Origin: Buddleja alternifolia
Taxonomy: Eukaryota; Streptophyta; Magnoliopsida; Lamiales; Scrophulariaceae
DNA: 64,000 bases
Reading direction: 5' to 3'
Assembly (NCBI GenBank): GCA_019426215.1
Contig: CM033405.1
Coordinates: forward strand, 3,449,001 to 3,513,000
Position numbers and translations under genes: made by a program. Numbering within the stretch: position 1 is the first letter of the stretch; every line of letters begins with the position of its first letter. Shown piece by piece: positions 10,357-22,300 of this stretch. The notes beneath the pieces are model-generated. The model did not search any database and had not been told where the DNA came from. It saw only the letters and a list, made by a program, of their open reading frames with translations.

Positions 10357-11045
10357 CATGACTTGCGAGGCATTAGATGGTCGAGATATGTGATTATTGG
10401 TCCGAATTTGTCGGATTAGAGTCGTTAGGGTAACACCATTCATTAGAAAGAAAGAAAAATAGAAATGTTTAAAAAAAAGTGGTATCTCACTACATAGTGT
10501 ATAAAAAGAGTCGTCGCGACAAGAACGGTAAACGAATCAAATCGAGTTGTACAAAGTATTTATCAAACTTGTTTGAATTATAATTAAATTTATAATTTAT
10601 GTTTGTATTTTGGTTTGATTGTTAACCAAACCAAATTGAAACGAGCTTTGATCGAATTTTTTGCACATACCTTTTCATTTTATACTAATCAGATCGAGCA
10701 TGACTTGCGAGGCACTAGATGGCCGGGATATGTGACTATTGGTCCGAGTTTATCGGATTAGAGTAGTTAGGGTAACACCGTTCATTAGAAACAAAAAATA
10801 TAAATGTTAAAAAAAAAAAGTGGTATCTCACTACATAGTGTGTAAAAAGAGTCGTCACAACAATAACGGTAAACGAATCAAATCGAGTTGTACAAAGTAT
10901 TTATCAAACTTGTTTGAATTATAATTGAGTTTATAATTTATGTTTGTACTTTGGTTTAATTGTTAACCGAACCAAATTGAAACAAGTTGTGATCGGATTT
11001 TCTACACGTACCTTTTCATTTTATACTAATTAGATCGAGCTCGAA
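10357..11045. repeat. Tandem duplication, two copies of ~342 bp
   Basis: 'catgacttgcgaggca' recurs at 10357 and 10699. The following text is collinear: 'ttggtccga', 'gggtaacacc', 'gtggtatctcactacatagtg', 'caaatcgagttgtacaaagt'. The start of a third copy ('ctaattagatcgagct') appears near 11030. The copies differ by scattered substitutions. The interior is non-coding. Confidence 0.85.
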
Positions 11046-11429
11046 TCGATTCGAAAACTTAAAAAAAAAAAAAAAAAAAAGATTTCACGTTTTATTTATT
11101 ATGTTAACTAATTAAATATAACAAGCTTTTAAAAATCGATTTGAAATCCAATTTCAAGTAACTTGTCTCGTAGCTCTAGTGACAAATGTTGGGAGGGAAT
11201 TATTGGTCCGTATGACGAAAATTCTTATTGCTTATCCCATATTAATCGTTATGTGGAAAAATCATGTAGCTTTATTGACTTCTATGAGCTACATTACAAA
11301 CAAAGAAAAGAAATGGTTTTCGGTTATCCAATTTTAATTCCCAGTTTCAAAAATAGTCAAATAATTATGCCGTGTGGAAAAGAATTAACTTTTCCTAATT
11401 TAATTGTCGATTAGCCCTAATATTTTACC
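11046..11429. other. Intergenic, short unrecognised open frame
   Basis: An A-run at 11061-11080 is followed by an open frame at 11163-11414 (plus, 83 residues). It has no recognisable domain and may be a decayed fragment of something longer. No other feature is seen. Confidence 0.3.
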
Positions 11430-11527
11430 AAGTAATAAGATTTTATTTTATTTTTTCATTTCTTTAGAAAAAAATTATTTGTCATACATGAGTTGGATGC
11501 ATGTCCTTCTCACCTACATATGTGAAT
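11430..11527. repeat. ~95-bp direct repeat, left copy
   Basis: It runs from 'aagtaataag' to 'cacctacatatgtgaa' and matches 18040-18132, including 'catacatgagttgg' and 'tgcatgtccttctcaccta'. The two copies bracket the truncated gypsy element, like an unusually long target-site duplication. Confidence 0.8.
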
Positions 11528-14113
11528 TAAGATTATCGAAGAACGACATTTATCGAAGAAACGACGCCATCATTACATCTTCTAACGAGATGCATCAACC
11601 GGGAACTTTGATGGAGGCAATTAAGATTGCGTACCCGTTTGACCAGTGGGGTATAGATATCTTGGGGCCATTCCCTCGGGCACAAGGACAAAAGAAATTT
11701 GTTATCGTAGCTGTTGAACACTTTATGAAGTGGCTCGAATCACCGAGAAAGTGGTGATTGATTTTATATGGAAAAATATCATATGTAGGTTTGGTGTACC
11801 TCAAATATTAATATCAGATAATGGGACACAATTCAATGGAAAAGCCATTACAGAATGGTGTTTGGAGTTGAAAATTCAGCAAAATTTTACTTCAGTGGGG
11901 CATCCCCAGGCTAATGGTTTGACAGAAGTTCCGAATCGTATACTCTTGCAACATCTAAAAACTAGGTTAGACGGGGAACAAACAGGATTTTTAGAAGAGT
12001 TACAAGGGGTATTGTGGGAGTATCGAACCACACCTCGTTCATCAACTGGAGAGACCCCATTTTGTCTTGTTTATGGCTCAGAGGCAGCCATAACTGCAGA
12101 GATTGGTATAATGACGCATAGGCTAAATGCATATAACCCTCAAGAGAATCTAACCACGAGGGAGTTCGAATTAGACGTCGTTGAAGAGGTGCGAGATCAG
12201 GCATATGTGACCATTTTGCGACAAAAGAACACAATAGCTAGAGCGTACAACAAAAGGGTGAAGGTTAGGTCTTTTTGTTAGGTTTATGTCCTCAAATGCT
12301 ATTAGAGGATTAGAGAAAGAAAGGACATTATGAAATTGTAATTGTTATTATTATTCTTCTAATAAAAAGCATTTTAGTTGTTTACTATTATATTGACATT
12401 TATTTACTATAATCATCTATAGGTCGATAAATACTAGAGTTAACTCTCTAAGGTACTAGAAGAGTTCAATACTTGTGTACTAAAATGTCTGCATGTCGAG
12501 GATTCCCAATTGGGCATTGGAAATCATCAAGACTTGTATGATATGAGTTATGACGAGAAGTGTCCGTCAATCACTGAGAAATAGTGAAGAACTCATATAA
12601 TAGGTACACTGATGAAGGTAGTGGCACTCAGACATGACTCGCATCGATTATGTCATCTGGGTTTCACTCTTTGACAGTCGATGACAAAATTGATTAAATT
12701 GTAATAGGTGTGTCTAAACTTTTGACCTGAGGAATCGAGTTGAAGATATACTTGTGACATTAGGTTTGTCATTAGAGTAGTTAGATCCATTTCACCCTTT
12801 GGTGAGGTCGACCTCGAACTGCAACCTAATGGGCAAGCAGTAGTCTTAACTGATATTCAAGATGAGATTCGTTCCCTCGAAAGGGAACGAGGAATTATCC
12901 TATGCATTTATAAGTAAGTTAGATCTTAAGCATTCACTGATCCGGATTTATTATAAATATAGCATAGAGTCGAGTTTATGAGTTTGACCTGAACCATGAC
13001 TCTCACTTAACCGGGATAATAAAACGAAAAGTTTGTATTCACACGGTATTTACAATAAGAAAGGTAAAATGATCTAATTATTTTATCTTATTTGGGATAC
13101 GATGTGGACCACTCGACTGGCTAGGTGCAACTCACATTCAATGGAATCCTCCCATTGTCAAATATTGATGAACCTAAATAGTCACGCTTAAAAAAAAAAT
13201 CGAAAGAAAATGTGGTGTATTTCTTGTGCCAATATTTTAAGTATTCGATACTTAAAATTAATTAAATGAAATTATTTATTTGGAGAAATAAGTTAATTCA
13301 TTTATGTTAATTAATACATTATTTCTTGGAGAAATAAAATTAATTAATAATCCCATCTATTATTTAATTAGATTAATTAATTGAATTAAATTAACTAATT
13401 AAATAAAGATTGGATTGAGCTCAAATTAGTGCACCAAGAGGTATACCATGACCGTGTATGGGCGGCCTCTAGGCATCCAACATGGGCTTTTTGAGCCCAA
13501 AGTTATAATATAAGTGATATAAATATATCACATTAGTTAATATCTAGGTCATAACATAAGTTACACACTTGAGCCACAAGAAATAACACCCCCCCCCCCC
13601 CTCTCTCTTCTCTCTAGTCGTCGGCCTCACTGCTAAGAAGAGGAGAATTTTTTCTATTCGAGTTTTTTCCGACAAGACAATTTAGAGGCAACACTTTTGA
13701 ACTACTAGGATTATCAATCAATCAGCCGGATCAGTTCGCAAAAGACTTGAAGAATTCAAAAATAGTGATTCTCCAACCACTTCGCTACAACTGGTAAAAT
13801 GTCGATATCTTTATCATACATACGCATGATAAAATCCCGAGATTGATCTTGTATTGGGAAAATCCAAAAATTTTAATTACACCATTTCTGCTGTGTTTTC
13901 GTTTCATTTTCCCAATACTTTACAAGTAGGAGACCTCGTTTTGAAGAAAGTAGAAGTGTCTAGGCATGTGAAGAAGCTGGAAGCAAACTAGGAAAGACCG
14001 TTCAAGATCATAAAAATCACTAAAGCAATGACTTATAGATTGCAAGATCTTAATGGTAAGGATTTACCTCGACCATGGAATGTAAACAACCTAAGGAGGT
14101 TTTACGCATAAAT
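11528..14113 (+). pseudogene. Gypsy integrase, split by a solo LTR
   Basis: The catalytic core retains the DDE residues: D in 'FDQWGIDILGPFP', D in 'LISDNGTQF' and E in 'HPQANGLTEVPNR'. It continues through 'EYRTTPRSSTGETPF' and 'YGSEAA' to 'AYNKRVKVRSF', where the solo LTR 12276-13917 interrupts it. The C-terminal domain resumes with 'QVGDLVLKKVEVSRHVKK', then 'FKIIKI', 'YRLQDLNG' and 'PWNVNNLRRFYA'. There is a frameshift near 11730-11750 and an in-frame stop after 'KKLEAN'. The N-terminal zinc-binding domain is lost. Inactive. Confidence 0.88.
12276..13917 (+). mobile_element. Solo LTR, 1.64 kb (same family as 58780-60423)
   Basis: It starts TGTTAGG and ends CCCAATA, flanked by CTTTT and CTTTA (a 5-bp duplication with one change). 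Removing it restores the integrase reading RSF-QVGD. It is homologous in reverse orientation to the LTR at 58780-60423; shared landmarks include 'atgtcctcaaatg', 'tgggcattggaaatcatca', the 'gaggtcgacct' block and the 3'-terminal 'gtcgatatctttatcatac'. The copia assignment is borrowed from the other copy. Confidence 0.85.
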
Positions 14114-14399
14114 TTTGGAATGAATGGAAATGAAGCTAACACATGTTGTATCGTAAAGACAAATATGCTAATTATACCATGTCTTTAAAGATAACGAGAT
14201 AGATTCTATACTTCAAAAAATTTAGACATGCAAAGTTGGAGAAAAATGAGAACAATGATGATATGCAAAAAACCTCAAAGTAGAATTTAGCAAAATATTC
14301 TAGATCGAAATTAGCCAAATATTGTTCATTGTAAAAACTAGCAAAACATTGTTTGAATTAGAAACTAACAAGATATTGTTTAAAACAAAACATAAAAAA
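14114..14399. other. Spacer between integrase and antisense ORF
   Basis: Non-coding AT-rich spacer. It contains three or four degenerate copies of 'agcaaaatattg'/'aacaagatattgtt' (14289-14385). Confidence 0.4.
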
Positions 14400-16940
14400 A
14401 AGGTTCTCAAGCATCACTCTTCAATAGTTTGAGGTCCAACCCCAGCACCCTCGTACTCGTTTCGGCTTTGGCGATCGCCCCTATCAACGGTGGCTTCTAA
14501 TTCTCGTTCAAATTGAAGACGTGCCCCGGATTTGCCAATCACCAGAGCGTTGAACTTTGGGAAGTGAGTATTAACTCCATTGGGATCTTCCGGAGTCACA
14601 GATGGTCACTTAGGATGGGCTCCTAGGTAGGTCTGGAAGAACTGCTCTTCTTGGAAAGCCGGAACTAAATTCCAGGATTCCCTTAAGTAGTCGATAGCTT
14701 CGAAGAAGCCATTTTGAACACTATTAACACCTCGGTTGAGCAGACGATTGTCCATGATGGTCGATCTCAACATGTCTCTAGCCCCATCTAAATGAGCTTC
14801 ATCCAACGCTTGAAAGCTTGAGACTTCTGAAACTCTCGACGATCGTACCGAGAGCATGCTATCGACGCTTCTCGGCCTCGAAGTTGTTTTTGAGGGTGGT
14901 CATCTGCTGTCAAAGCTCAGCATTAACCCTCTCAATCTCAGACATCTTAATGTTATACGCGTCATATGATTTGCAGATAAGATCAAGCTCCTCCTACGAA
15001 GAATTAACATAAAAGTATGAGATCAAAGTTAAAAGTGGAATAGTTAAATAAATTCGAAATAAGTAAAATGTTACATGCAATGAACCAGCTTTGGCTCGAT
15101 CCTCTTGAGCAGTAAGGAGCATGTCATCTACTGATGCCTTATAGTCTGCGAGCTCTTTTTCAACTTGACGCAACAACTCCTTTAGAGTTGAATTATTCAA
15201 AGCTAGTTGGTGAAGGCAAAGACCAGCCTATGAAGTAAATTAAGAAGTTTAGATAAATTATTGATATTTTGGTGAAGGAAAGATCAAGGTTTACAGACTA
15301 TGAAAAATTATTCAAAGCCAGTATGCCTGCCTTGTCCCTTGGCATTAATGAGCGATAGAATGGTTCGATGGCAGTGTTGCTGGTGGAATCCTTGATGATG
15401 GTACTGTCAGGATAAATGCACCAGTCTGGGCTTATAGGCTCGACATTGGGTTAAAGAGGGGCTCGCTCTGGAACCTCTCACTCAAGATAATCATTTAGGA
15501 GGAGTGACTCGGCCTGATTGAGAAGCTCGTAGTTCGCGGCTCCAGAGGGGGTCGAAGACCCTGACCCTACGACGTTCATTCTCGAGGGACCTTCCCTACG
15601 AGAAAGTTTCTCCGGACGCCCGTATGAAGAGCTAGCTACTGTAGCAGCTCATTGCCGAGGACAATGGACAAGTGCAGTTTCAGCATTGTCGATCTCGACG
15701 ATATTTTCTTTCGGAGGATCCCTCGAGGCTAAAATTGTAGTTGTCGAACGAGGGGCAGAGATAATGGTTCGAAAGACCAGGACTTGATTGGTGCCCTGGT
15801 CTTGGGGTTCACGAATATTCACCCCACCTTGTCCCCAGCCTCTTCCATGGCCAGCATCGCGACTCGCGGCAGCTGCCACCCTTTAAGCCGCCTCAGCTGC
15901 GAGGGTAGCCTTTCTATCCATACGAGCCTGCCTTATCTCCATTGCTGAAAATGATAAAGTGAAAAGAGCTAGAATGTGCAAAGACATAATAAGGGTAAAA
16001 AAAATTGGTTCAAATCGAAAAAACATGTCCTTACCTATATCATCGATGCCCGGTACGTTGGCGCTACTTAGCCCACATGAGACCAGTATGGACTCACTCA
16101 ATAAGATCTCAGGCTTATACAATCATTTAAGAATGTGTTTTAGGGTTCGATGTGAGATGGTCGGCCTACCTATATGCTCGAGGTGGACGAGCTCCATACC
16201 CCATCTACGAGGAACGTTCCAATGCTCGTTTGGAGGTGGAACAATAAAAGAATACTTTTTTTTCCAATCTCCAAACGAAGATTGGGTACGAAGTTGGAGA
16301 CAACAATGTCGTTGGGAGGAAAGGAAGAAAAAACCTTCTTTGGTTTTGGTACATCTATTTACTGCCAAAAAATCGTTAAAATTTTTAATATTAGGATGGG
16401 GACCATACATCCTCATTACAACTATGAAATATATAATGTGCCTATAATAATTGGGAAGTAGTTAGGTAGGACTGAGATGCAAATACAAAAGGATGTTGAT
16501 GATGGCAGGATGAAGGGGAAATCTAACACCTGAAGCAAGGTGAGCAACGTAGAAGATGCGGAATCCTATTGGAGGACGATGCATGCGGTCAGTCGCATTG
16601 GGAACGATGATGTGATAATTGGCAGAGATATGGTATTGAACCCTAAGATCGGCGATGTTAGCCTCGTTTAAGGTGGAAGCATAACCTAACCAGGGAACTA
16701 ACCTACGAGCCCTATCTAAATTTGGGAAGACTTGTATATTTACATTTTCATCCCCCTCAAGATCCAGATACAGAGGAGGAACATCAAACTCTATAGCGAC
16801 GGGGGGTTGTTTTCATTAGATTCTTGAGAAGAGGCAGTACTACTTGAGCTACTACAGAAAGTATTATGATGAGACGAGCTAGCCTCGTTTTCCTCATCAG
16901 AAGCACGAGGTGATTCGGCACCCGCACTATTATCACTCAT
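14400..16940 (-). pseudogene. Antisense ORF of the gypsy element (transposase_28-like)
   Basis: Read on the minus strand from ATG 16940 (MSDNSAGAES, an acidic Ser-rich start), through 'IVPNATDRMHRPPIGFRIFY', 'LASGVRFPLHP' and 'LHLSPTQLLPNYYRH', then 'RMYGPHPNIKNFNDFLAVNR', and on through 15880-14414 in other frames. The pattern fits the putative gypsy-type transposon domain (transposase_28, PF04195) found in extra ORFs of plant gypsy elements. Introns or frameshifts break it into pieces (16123-16416, 15883-16122, 15649-15879, 14994-15200, 14606-14857). A paralogue lies at 51620-53403. The function of such ORFs is unknown. Confidence 0.6.
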
Positions 16941-17429
16941 TGGATAATGTAAGTATATAAAATAAAAACAGAAATTGAGTAGAGTTCATTCTATACCTAG
17001 TAAGAGGATAAACTTGGATATGAAATAGGAAGAAAACTTCAACAGCAAACACACCGACGAGCCTGTTAAATGGTGAGTAAAACCTTGGTATATATAAGGG
17101 AGAAAAGCCGGAGATCAACGATCCAGATCTTATGGTAAAATTTTGATCTAACGATCAAAATACGTGAAGTTTCGAATTCAACTGACGCCCCTTGGAATTC
17201 GAGCAGGTAACGTAACGTATCAGATAGACATATAAATTCTCGGGAAGAGGTGTGTCAGTAATAATGATTAAAAATGGCTACGGAGTAATGATTAAAAAAT
17301 GATCGAGAGTTATAAAAAGGCAAAGAAACGATTGCCTTAAATGCTCCATTTATGAATTATTATACTTCGCCAGTTATCAATCGATGAATTGAAATTAGTT
17401 TATTCACAACTAACGAAGTGGGGGACTAG
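16941..17429 (+). other. Region between antisense ORF and 3' LTR, with polypurine tract
   Basis: It holds the promoter side of the antisense ORF, with no separate gene. 'gaagtgggggac' at 17415-17426 directly precedes the LTR and is the likely polypurine tract for plus-strand DNA synthesis. The second element has 'gaagtgagggac' in the same place. Confidence 0.65.
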
Positions 17430-18038
17430 TGATATGCCAAATTACATAAAGGTCTTTCGATACTTCATATTTACTACATCATATAATCTTAGGAGGGTTC
17501 GTATACAGTGATACAAAGCAAAGTTCACATACAGGTCCCTAATATAATAATATTTACATTATACTTCAAGTTTTGCGTGTTTTCACTGATCTGGGTACGG
17601 TCGGTCCATGACCCGACCCTACGATATTTGATCAAGACCGTCAATTAAGTACACATGTTAGACATCCAATATGAGATGTCTCATCGGTCAATCACTCTAC
17701 AGTACAGGATGAAAATTCTATAAATACTGTCATTTATTGAGTTTCACGGACGGACAATCTGAGCAATAAATACTACGAGGTACACTCCTTATTGTTCACG
17801 ATAGTCTAAAGACTAGAGAGGACGGTCCTATATTATAAATATGAGATATTATTAGAATACGAATCATCGATATCCTAACAAATTCACTTGAACTACGTTT
17901 AGACTTGATCCCTTTGAGGCACATAGGCAGCTTGGTCAAAACCCAAGTGTAGTCTATACTCTTGAGAGCGCCCCATTTAGTTCGTTTTTGAGATCATCTT
18001 GGCTGAGATAGTGCAAGGGTTATAATCTACCTAGATCA
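17430..18038 (+). mobile_element. Gypsy 3' LTR (609 bp)
   Basis: It begins TGATATGCC and ends CCTAGATCA, and resembles the LTR at 53907-54528 along its length: the 'ccatgacccgacccta' block, a 'ctataaata' TATA box at about 17717, and 'ttagacttgatccc-gaggcac-taggcagct' near the 3' end. The TATA box fixes the plus orientation. Confidence 0.8.
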
Positions 18039-18039
18039 C

Positions 18040-18132
18040 AAGTAATAAGTTTTTTTTATTCATTTCTCTAGAAAAAAATTATTTCTCATACATGAGTTGG
18101 TTGCATGTCCTTCTCACCTACACATGTGAAAT
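18040..18132. repeat. ~95-bp direct repeat, right copy
   Basis: Matches 11430-11527 and sits immediately after the LTR end. Confidence 0.8.
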
Positions 18133-18967
18133 TTTTTGAGGTTTAGTTAACAAAAATAAAATTTAGGATTGATGTGAAGTTGTTGAACCATCATAAGGGT
18201 TTTGTTAGATTAGAGAAAATCCCGTGGGGAACTTGTATTACTGAGTAACATAGTTATAGAGATACATGTACTTGGTAAACTAGAAACCGTAGGTATAAAC
18301 AAGGAAAAGATAAATCCAAGGAAATATTAAGAAGCCTAAATTAACATAAATACTAGAAAGCTATGGAAATATATTATATTATCTAACACTCCCCCGAAGT
18401 CAAAATGTGAGAGTCTTGAACGTTGAGACTGGACCAAAGAAATCTAGTCATGGAGAATTTGAGAACAAGACGCCGATAAAGATAAAAAGGGGTGGCGGCC
18501 TTAAGAGGCGACGGTGGCTCCAAGTCTTCATTTTCCAAGGGTAAGCGGCGGCAACTAACAAAACTAAAGGCACGGTGACCCGCTGCCAAAGAGAGAAAGT
18601 GGCAGCATAAAATAAAAAGACGGCAGCTCTAAGTCCTCGTTTTTCAAGGTTGAGCGGCGGCAACTAACAAAACTAAGGGCAACATCGGCCATAGGAAAAC
18701 AAAACGAAGAGAAAACGAGATAAGAGAGAAGAAGTTGGCGGCGGCAGTGGCCATAGGAGAAAGAAAGAAAAAAAATTAAATAAATAAAAACTAAACTAGA
18801 TAAGGTGCGCCGGACGGGGACGGCGACTTGAGGATTGCGGTGGAAGAGAGAGATCGAGAGACCATGGCTCGAAGCACTGACTCTAATACCATGTTAGATT
18901 AGAAAAAACCCCGTAGAAAACTTGTATTACTGAGTAACATATGTATAGAGATACATGTACTTGGTAA

Positions 18968-19968
18968 TGTTTACACTATAAAATAATTTGGGCTTCCGAA
19001 GTACAAAGCCCAAATATCCCAAATTGGGGAAATTTGAAAAGAAGAAAGTTAGGCCCTACAAAGAAATAAGACAAGGCCTATTAAATTCAAAAGATGACAA
19101 GATATGGGCTGATTTAATAAAAACCCAATAATCGAATCCGAAGACATAAAGAGAGTCCAAAAGCCAGTAATCTACATTCAAGGAAGACGCGCCAAGTTGA
19201 GAATTTTGAAAGGGACGGTTGGAGGCAGTTGACGGTAGTTCCCGAAGAAGAAGAACATGGGTTCCCCAAGGCCAAGATATATGCGGCCAAAAAAGAAAAA
19301 GAAAAAAAAACAAGGAGGATCATCATCAAAATCATAATTCTACATTTTATATTCTTAGAGCTAGCTCTAGCCTTAGGAGTAGTTTATAGCGTAATGTAGG
19401 AGTAGTTCATAGCGTTAATTAGGAGTAGCTGTAGTGTAATTTAGTATTTGCTCATCAAGAATTGACGGGATTTGCCTTCAAGGCTTGTATCAGCATTTGC
19501 TTGTAATCTTCATGATCGAAAACTCTCATGGAGGTATAAATTACCCTTTTTTCAGATTTAAGTATTTGATAGGTTAATTTTATCTTGACTTGAGTTGTTC
19601 GATCCATTGTTCTTACATTCGAAGTTAATAACAATCACTTGTAATCACGATCGAAGACTCTCATGGAGCTTTGTGGTACGCGATCGGGGATCAATATGGA
19701 GGTATAATATTTATCGTATTATCAGATTTAAGTATTTGGTAGATAAATTTATATTTGGACTTGTATCTTCCTTTCGTCTCTATTTTCATTAATTGTGGTC
19801 CGGATAATAATTTTAAACAACACGCCAAAGTGTTAAGGTTTGAACCACCTTCTAGCGTATCGAACTCGAGCGCGAGGGTTGTTAGATAATTCTAATTGGA
19901 GAATTATCACGGGGCTTGAGTTAATCAAATTAGCTCTTCCTTATTCAATTTGTTTTCATTTGGAAACA
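18968..19968 (+). repeat. 5' LTR of the non-autonomous gypsy element
   Basis: 1001 bp. It contains a degenerate internal repeat around 'gatcgaaaactctcatggaggtata' (19512) and 'gatcgaagactctcatggagc' (19649). Confidence 0.9.
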
Positions 19969-20043
19969 AATTTTTGGCGACCACAGTGGGAGTTAGTCGA
20001 ATGTTCCCTTCCCTATGGGCAACAATAGCTTCTTGAATGTACC

Positions 20044-20335
20044 GATAAGTTAAGGAATTCCTACGTTCCCAAATAATGTCCAAGTTCTATATGCAGGGGG
20101 GCAAGCTATGCCCGATGCCCATATGGGAGAAAATATTGGGGGACAATTCTTTGATCCCTTTCCAAATCAGATCGAAATGATTATTGAGAGGATGTATGAG
20201 GGCGTTCCCAAATAATATCCAAGTACCATATGCAGGGGGCAAGCAGTGCTTGATGCCCATATGAGAGGAAATATTAGGGGAAAATTTTTTGATCCTTTTT
20301 AAAATCAGATCAAAATGATTATCGAGAGCATGTAC
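20044..20335 (+). repeat. ~142-bp tandem duplication at the gag start
   Basis: 'ccaaataatgtccaagt' at 20069 and 'ccaaataatatccaagt' at 20210 begin two collinear copies that include 'gatgcccatatg' and 'tcagatc(g/a)aaatgattat'. The duplication breaks the gag leader. Confidence 0.75.
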
Positions 20336-20881
20336 GGGCCGGGTTTTAGAAGAAACCATAGGTTAATGCCAGGAAAGCCTTATCCTGATTGGGTAGATAG
20401 AAATTTCCCTTTTTCTCGAAATTATAAAATTCCTAATTTTACATTATTTTCTGGGGACGACCATGTCTCTGCCCTCGAACATTTATCTAGGTTCACTTGC
20501 CAGTGTAGAGAAGCCTCAGATCAGGATTTTCTTAAAGTAAGGTTTTTTCCTAGTTCATTAACAGGATCAGCCTTTAATTGGTACATAAGTCTATTCCCGA
20601 ATTTGATAAGTAATTAGGATGAGATGCAGTTCCAATTTCAAAATCACTTTGCTCGAACAGATCCAGGGATCTTGATGAGTGATCTTGCTAAAATAAGGCA
20701 GAATATAGGAGAATCAGTTGAAGATTTCCTAATATGTTTTAAGAAAGAAAGGGTTAAATGTCACCTTAATTTACCCGAAACTGAGTTGGTTCAGTTAGCC
20801 CAACAGAATATGACCTTCGAATATAGGTTGAGGTTCGACGGTATGCCTTTTGCTGACTTTCGAAGTTTGGCTGAGATATGA
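20315..20881 (+). pseudogene. Ty3/gypsy gag remnant
   Basis: It encodes a retrotrans_gag-type domain: 'KIPNFTLFSGDDHVSALEHL', then 'FLKVRFFPSSLTGSAFNWYI', and after one in-frame stop (20618-20620, where Trp is usual) 'DEMQFQFQNHFARTD' and 'ESVEDFLICFKKERVKCHL'. It ends at a second stop (20879-20881). No zinc knuckle was found downstream. Gag would form the virus-like particle; this copy is interrupted but otherwise well preserved. Confidence 0.8.
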
Positions 20882-21269
20882 AAATATGCTCAAAGAAGAA
20901 AGTAATAGAAAACACCAAGGCTTTAATGCCTTCGAAATAGGGACTCCACGGGTGTTCGAGGATGCTTATGAAGTAAACCTAGCAGAATTTGTAAAAGGAT
21001 CTCCTTATTAGCGCGGAGTTCTCGAAAAGAAAGACTGTGTGGCTACTGGGTCATTACAAACAAAAAAAGAAAAGAAATATACTATTGATGTAACAAAACC
21101 GAGCTAATCTTCGATTGGTTACTCGCTAATAAGAAACTAAAATTTAAAGAAAAAAATAGAATTCCTTCCAAATCTGAAATAAAAGGAAAAACCATATTGT
21201 GAATGGCATAACGCATTTTCACATGACACGAATGATTGCATTTTATTTCGAAATCTGATTCAGGAAAAG

Positions 21270-21645
21270 ATAAACTCCAAGGACCTGAGCTTCTAGAGTT
21301 TCACCCATGGGTTCAATGATTTCTTCAACTCGAATACCCTGAATTGAAGGTTCAAAAAGGGGCCCAGTTTCGATTTCGAGGGTGCTCACCGTTTCGACCT
21401 CAAGAGATTCTGACTCAGTTAAAGATACCTCGAGAGTTGCAGCTTCATTCGAAGGACCTGAGCTTCTGGAGTTTCATCCATGGGTTCAATGATTTCTTCA
21501 ACTCGAATACCCTGAATTGAAGGTTCGAAAAGGGGCCCAATTTCGATTTTGAGGGTGCTCACCGTTTCGACCTCAAGAGATTCTGACTCAGTTAAACATA
21601 CCTCGAGAGTTGCAGCTTCATTAGAAGGACCTGCTAAAAATAAGA
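21270..21645 (-). repeat. ~180-bp tandem duplication in the antisense ORF region
   Basis: 'aaggacctgagcttctagagtttca' (21279) and 'aaggacctgagcttctggagtttca' (21451) start two nearly identical copies that run through 'tgaattgaaggttc', 'ggggccca' and 'cgagagttgcagcttcatt'. On the minus strand they are Glu-rich coding sequence. Confidence 0.8.
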
Positions 21646-22300
21646 AGGAATACAACATTTTTTATGGACATGTCTAAAAAATCGAAAGAAAGACGAACAA
21701 TTATAAGAGGGGTGCCACGAGTGCGCCAAAACATCCGTCATCACCTGCTCGAAAAGAAGGATGGGGTAACACGCCATTCGAACAAGCCCCTATTCGAAGA
21801 TACAACTTGCTCGAAAGGAATGATGGGGTAACATGCCATTCGAACAAGCCCCCATAATTCGATTCCCTGCCCATTTTTGATGAAATTGGCGCAATCGATT
21901 AAACCAGGGGAAAACATCAATGGCCCCACGCAAATTTATCACTTACTCTACACTGGAATCGAGGGCTATCATCTTCTAACGAGGGCCAAGTCCCCAAAAG
22001 ATCAGGGTTTTCGCCAGTAGAGGATTCAAATGTAAAAGATTCAAAACGTGGCCCAAGACCAAGGTGGTCGAATGATTGACTCCGACGATTAGAAGCTTAT
22101 GGAGGAACCACATGGGCAAAGCCAAGAGATGCTACCTTTGTATCTCGATAAAGTACTTCGAAATCCTTGATTATTTGATACAACTTTTGGGCATCCTCGC
22201 AATCCAAGATATGTGCTCGAGGAACTAAATGGAACATGTCGTGAAGGGCAAGAATTCAGGGATTTTCCTTTAATCGAATCTTAATCTAAGGGGTAACTCA
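21419..22300 (-). pseudogene. Antisense ORF remnants (plant-mobile-domain type)
   Basis: Minus-strand frames at 21419-21658 (acidic) and 21741-21929 include 'LWGLVRMACYPIIPFEQV'. This corresponds to 'ILGLIRIACYQMLPFEQV' in the antisense ORF of the related element at 63087-63146. The ORF is fragmentary here. Confidence 0.55.

Larger units (their letters stand above)
11528..18038 (+). mobile_element. Ty3/gypsy retrotransposon fragment (Tat-like), 5'-truncated
   Basis: In order: the integrase core and C-terminus on the plus strand, a long antisense ORF region (14400-16940, minus), a polypurine tract at about 17416-17428 and a 609-bp LTR (17430-18038). The gene order pol, antisense extra ORF, PPT, 3' LTR is known from the Tat lineage of plant Ty3/gypsy elements. 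The 5' LTR, gag, protease and reverse transcriptase are missing. A 1.64-kb solo LTR is nested in the integrase. The copy is defective; the lineage is inferred from integrase style and gene order. Confidence 0.8.

Noticed and set aside
12841..12900. Local palindrome 'ttccctcgaaagggaacgagg' in the solo LTR
   Set aside because: Short self-complementary stretch inside the LTR, too small to treat as separate structure.
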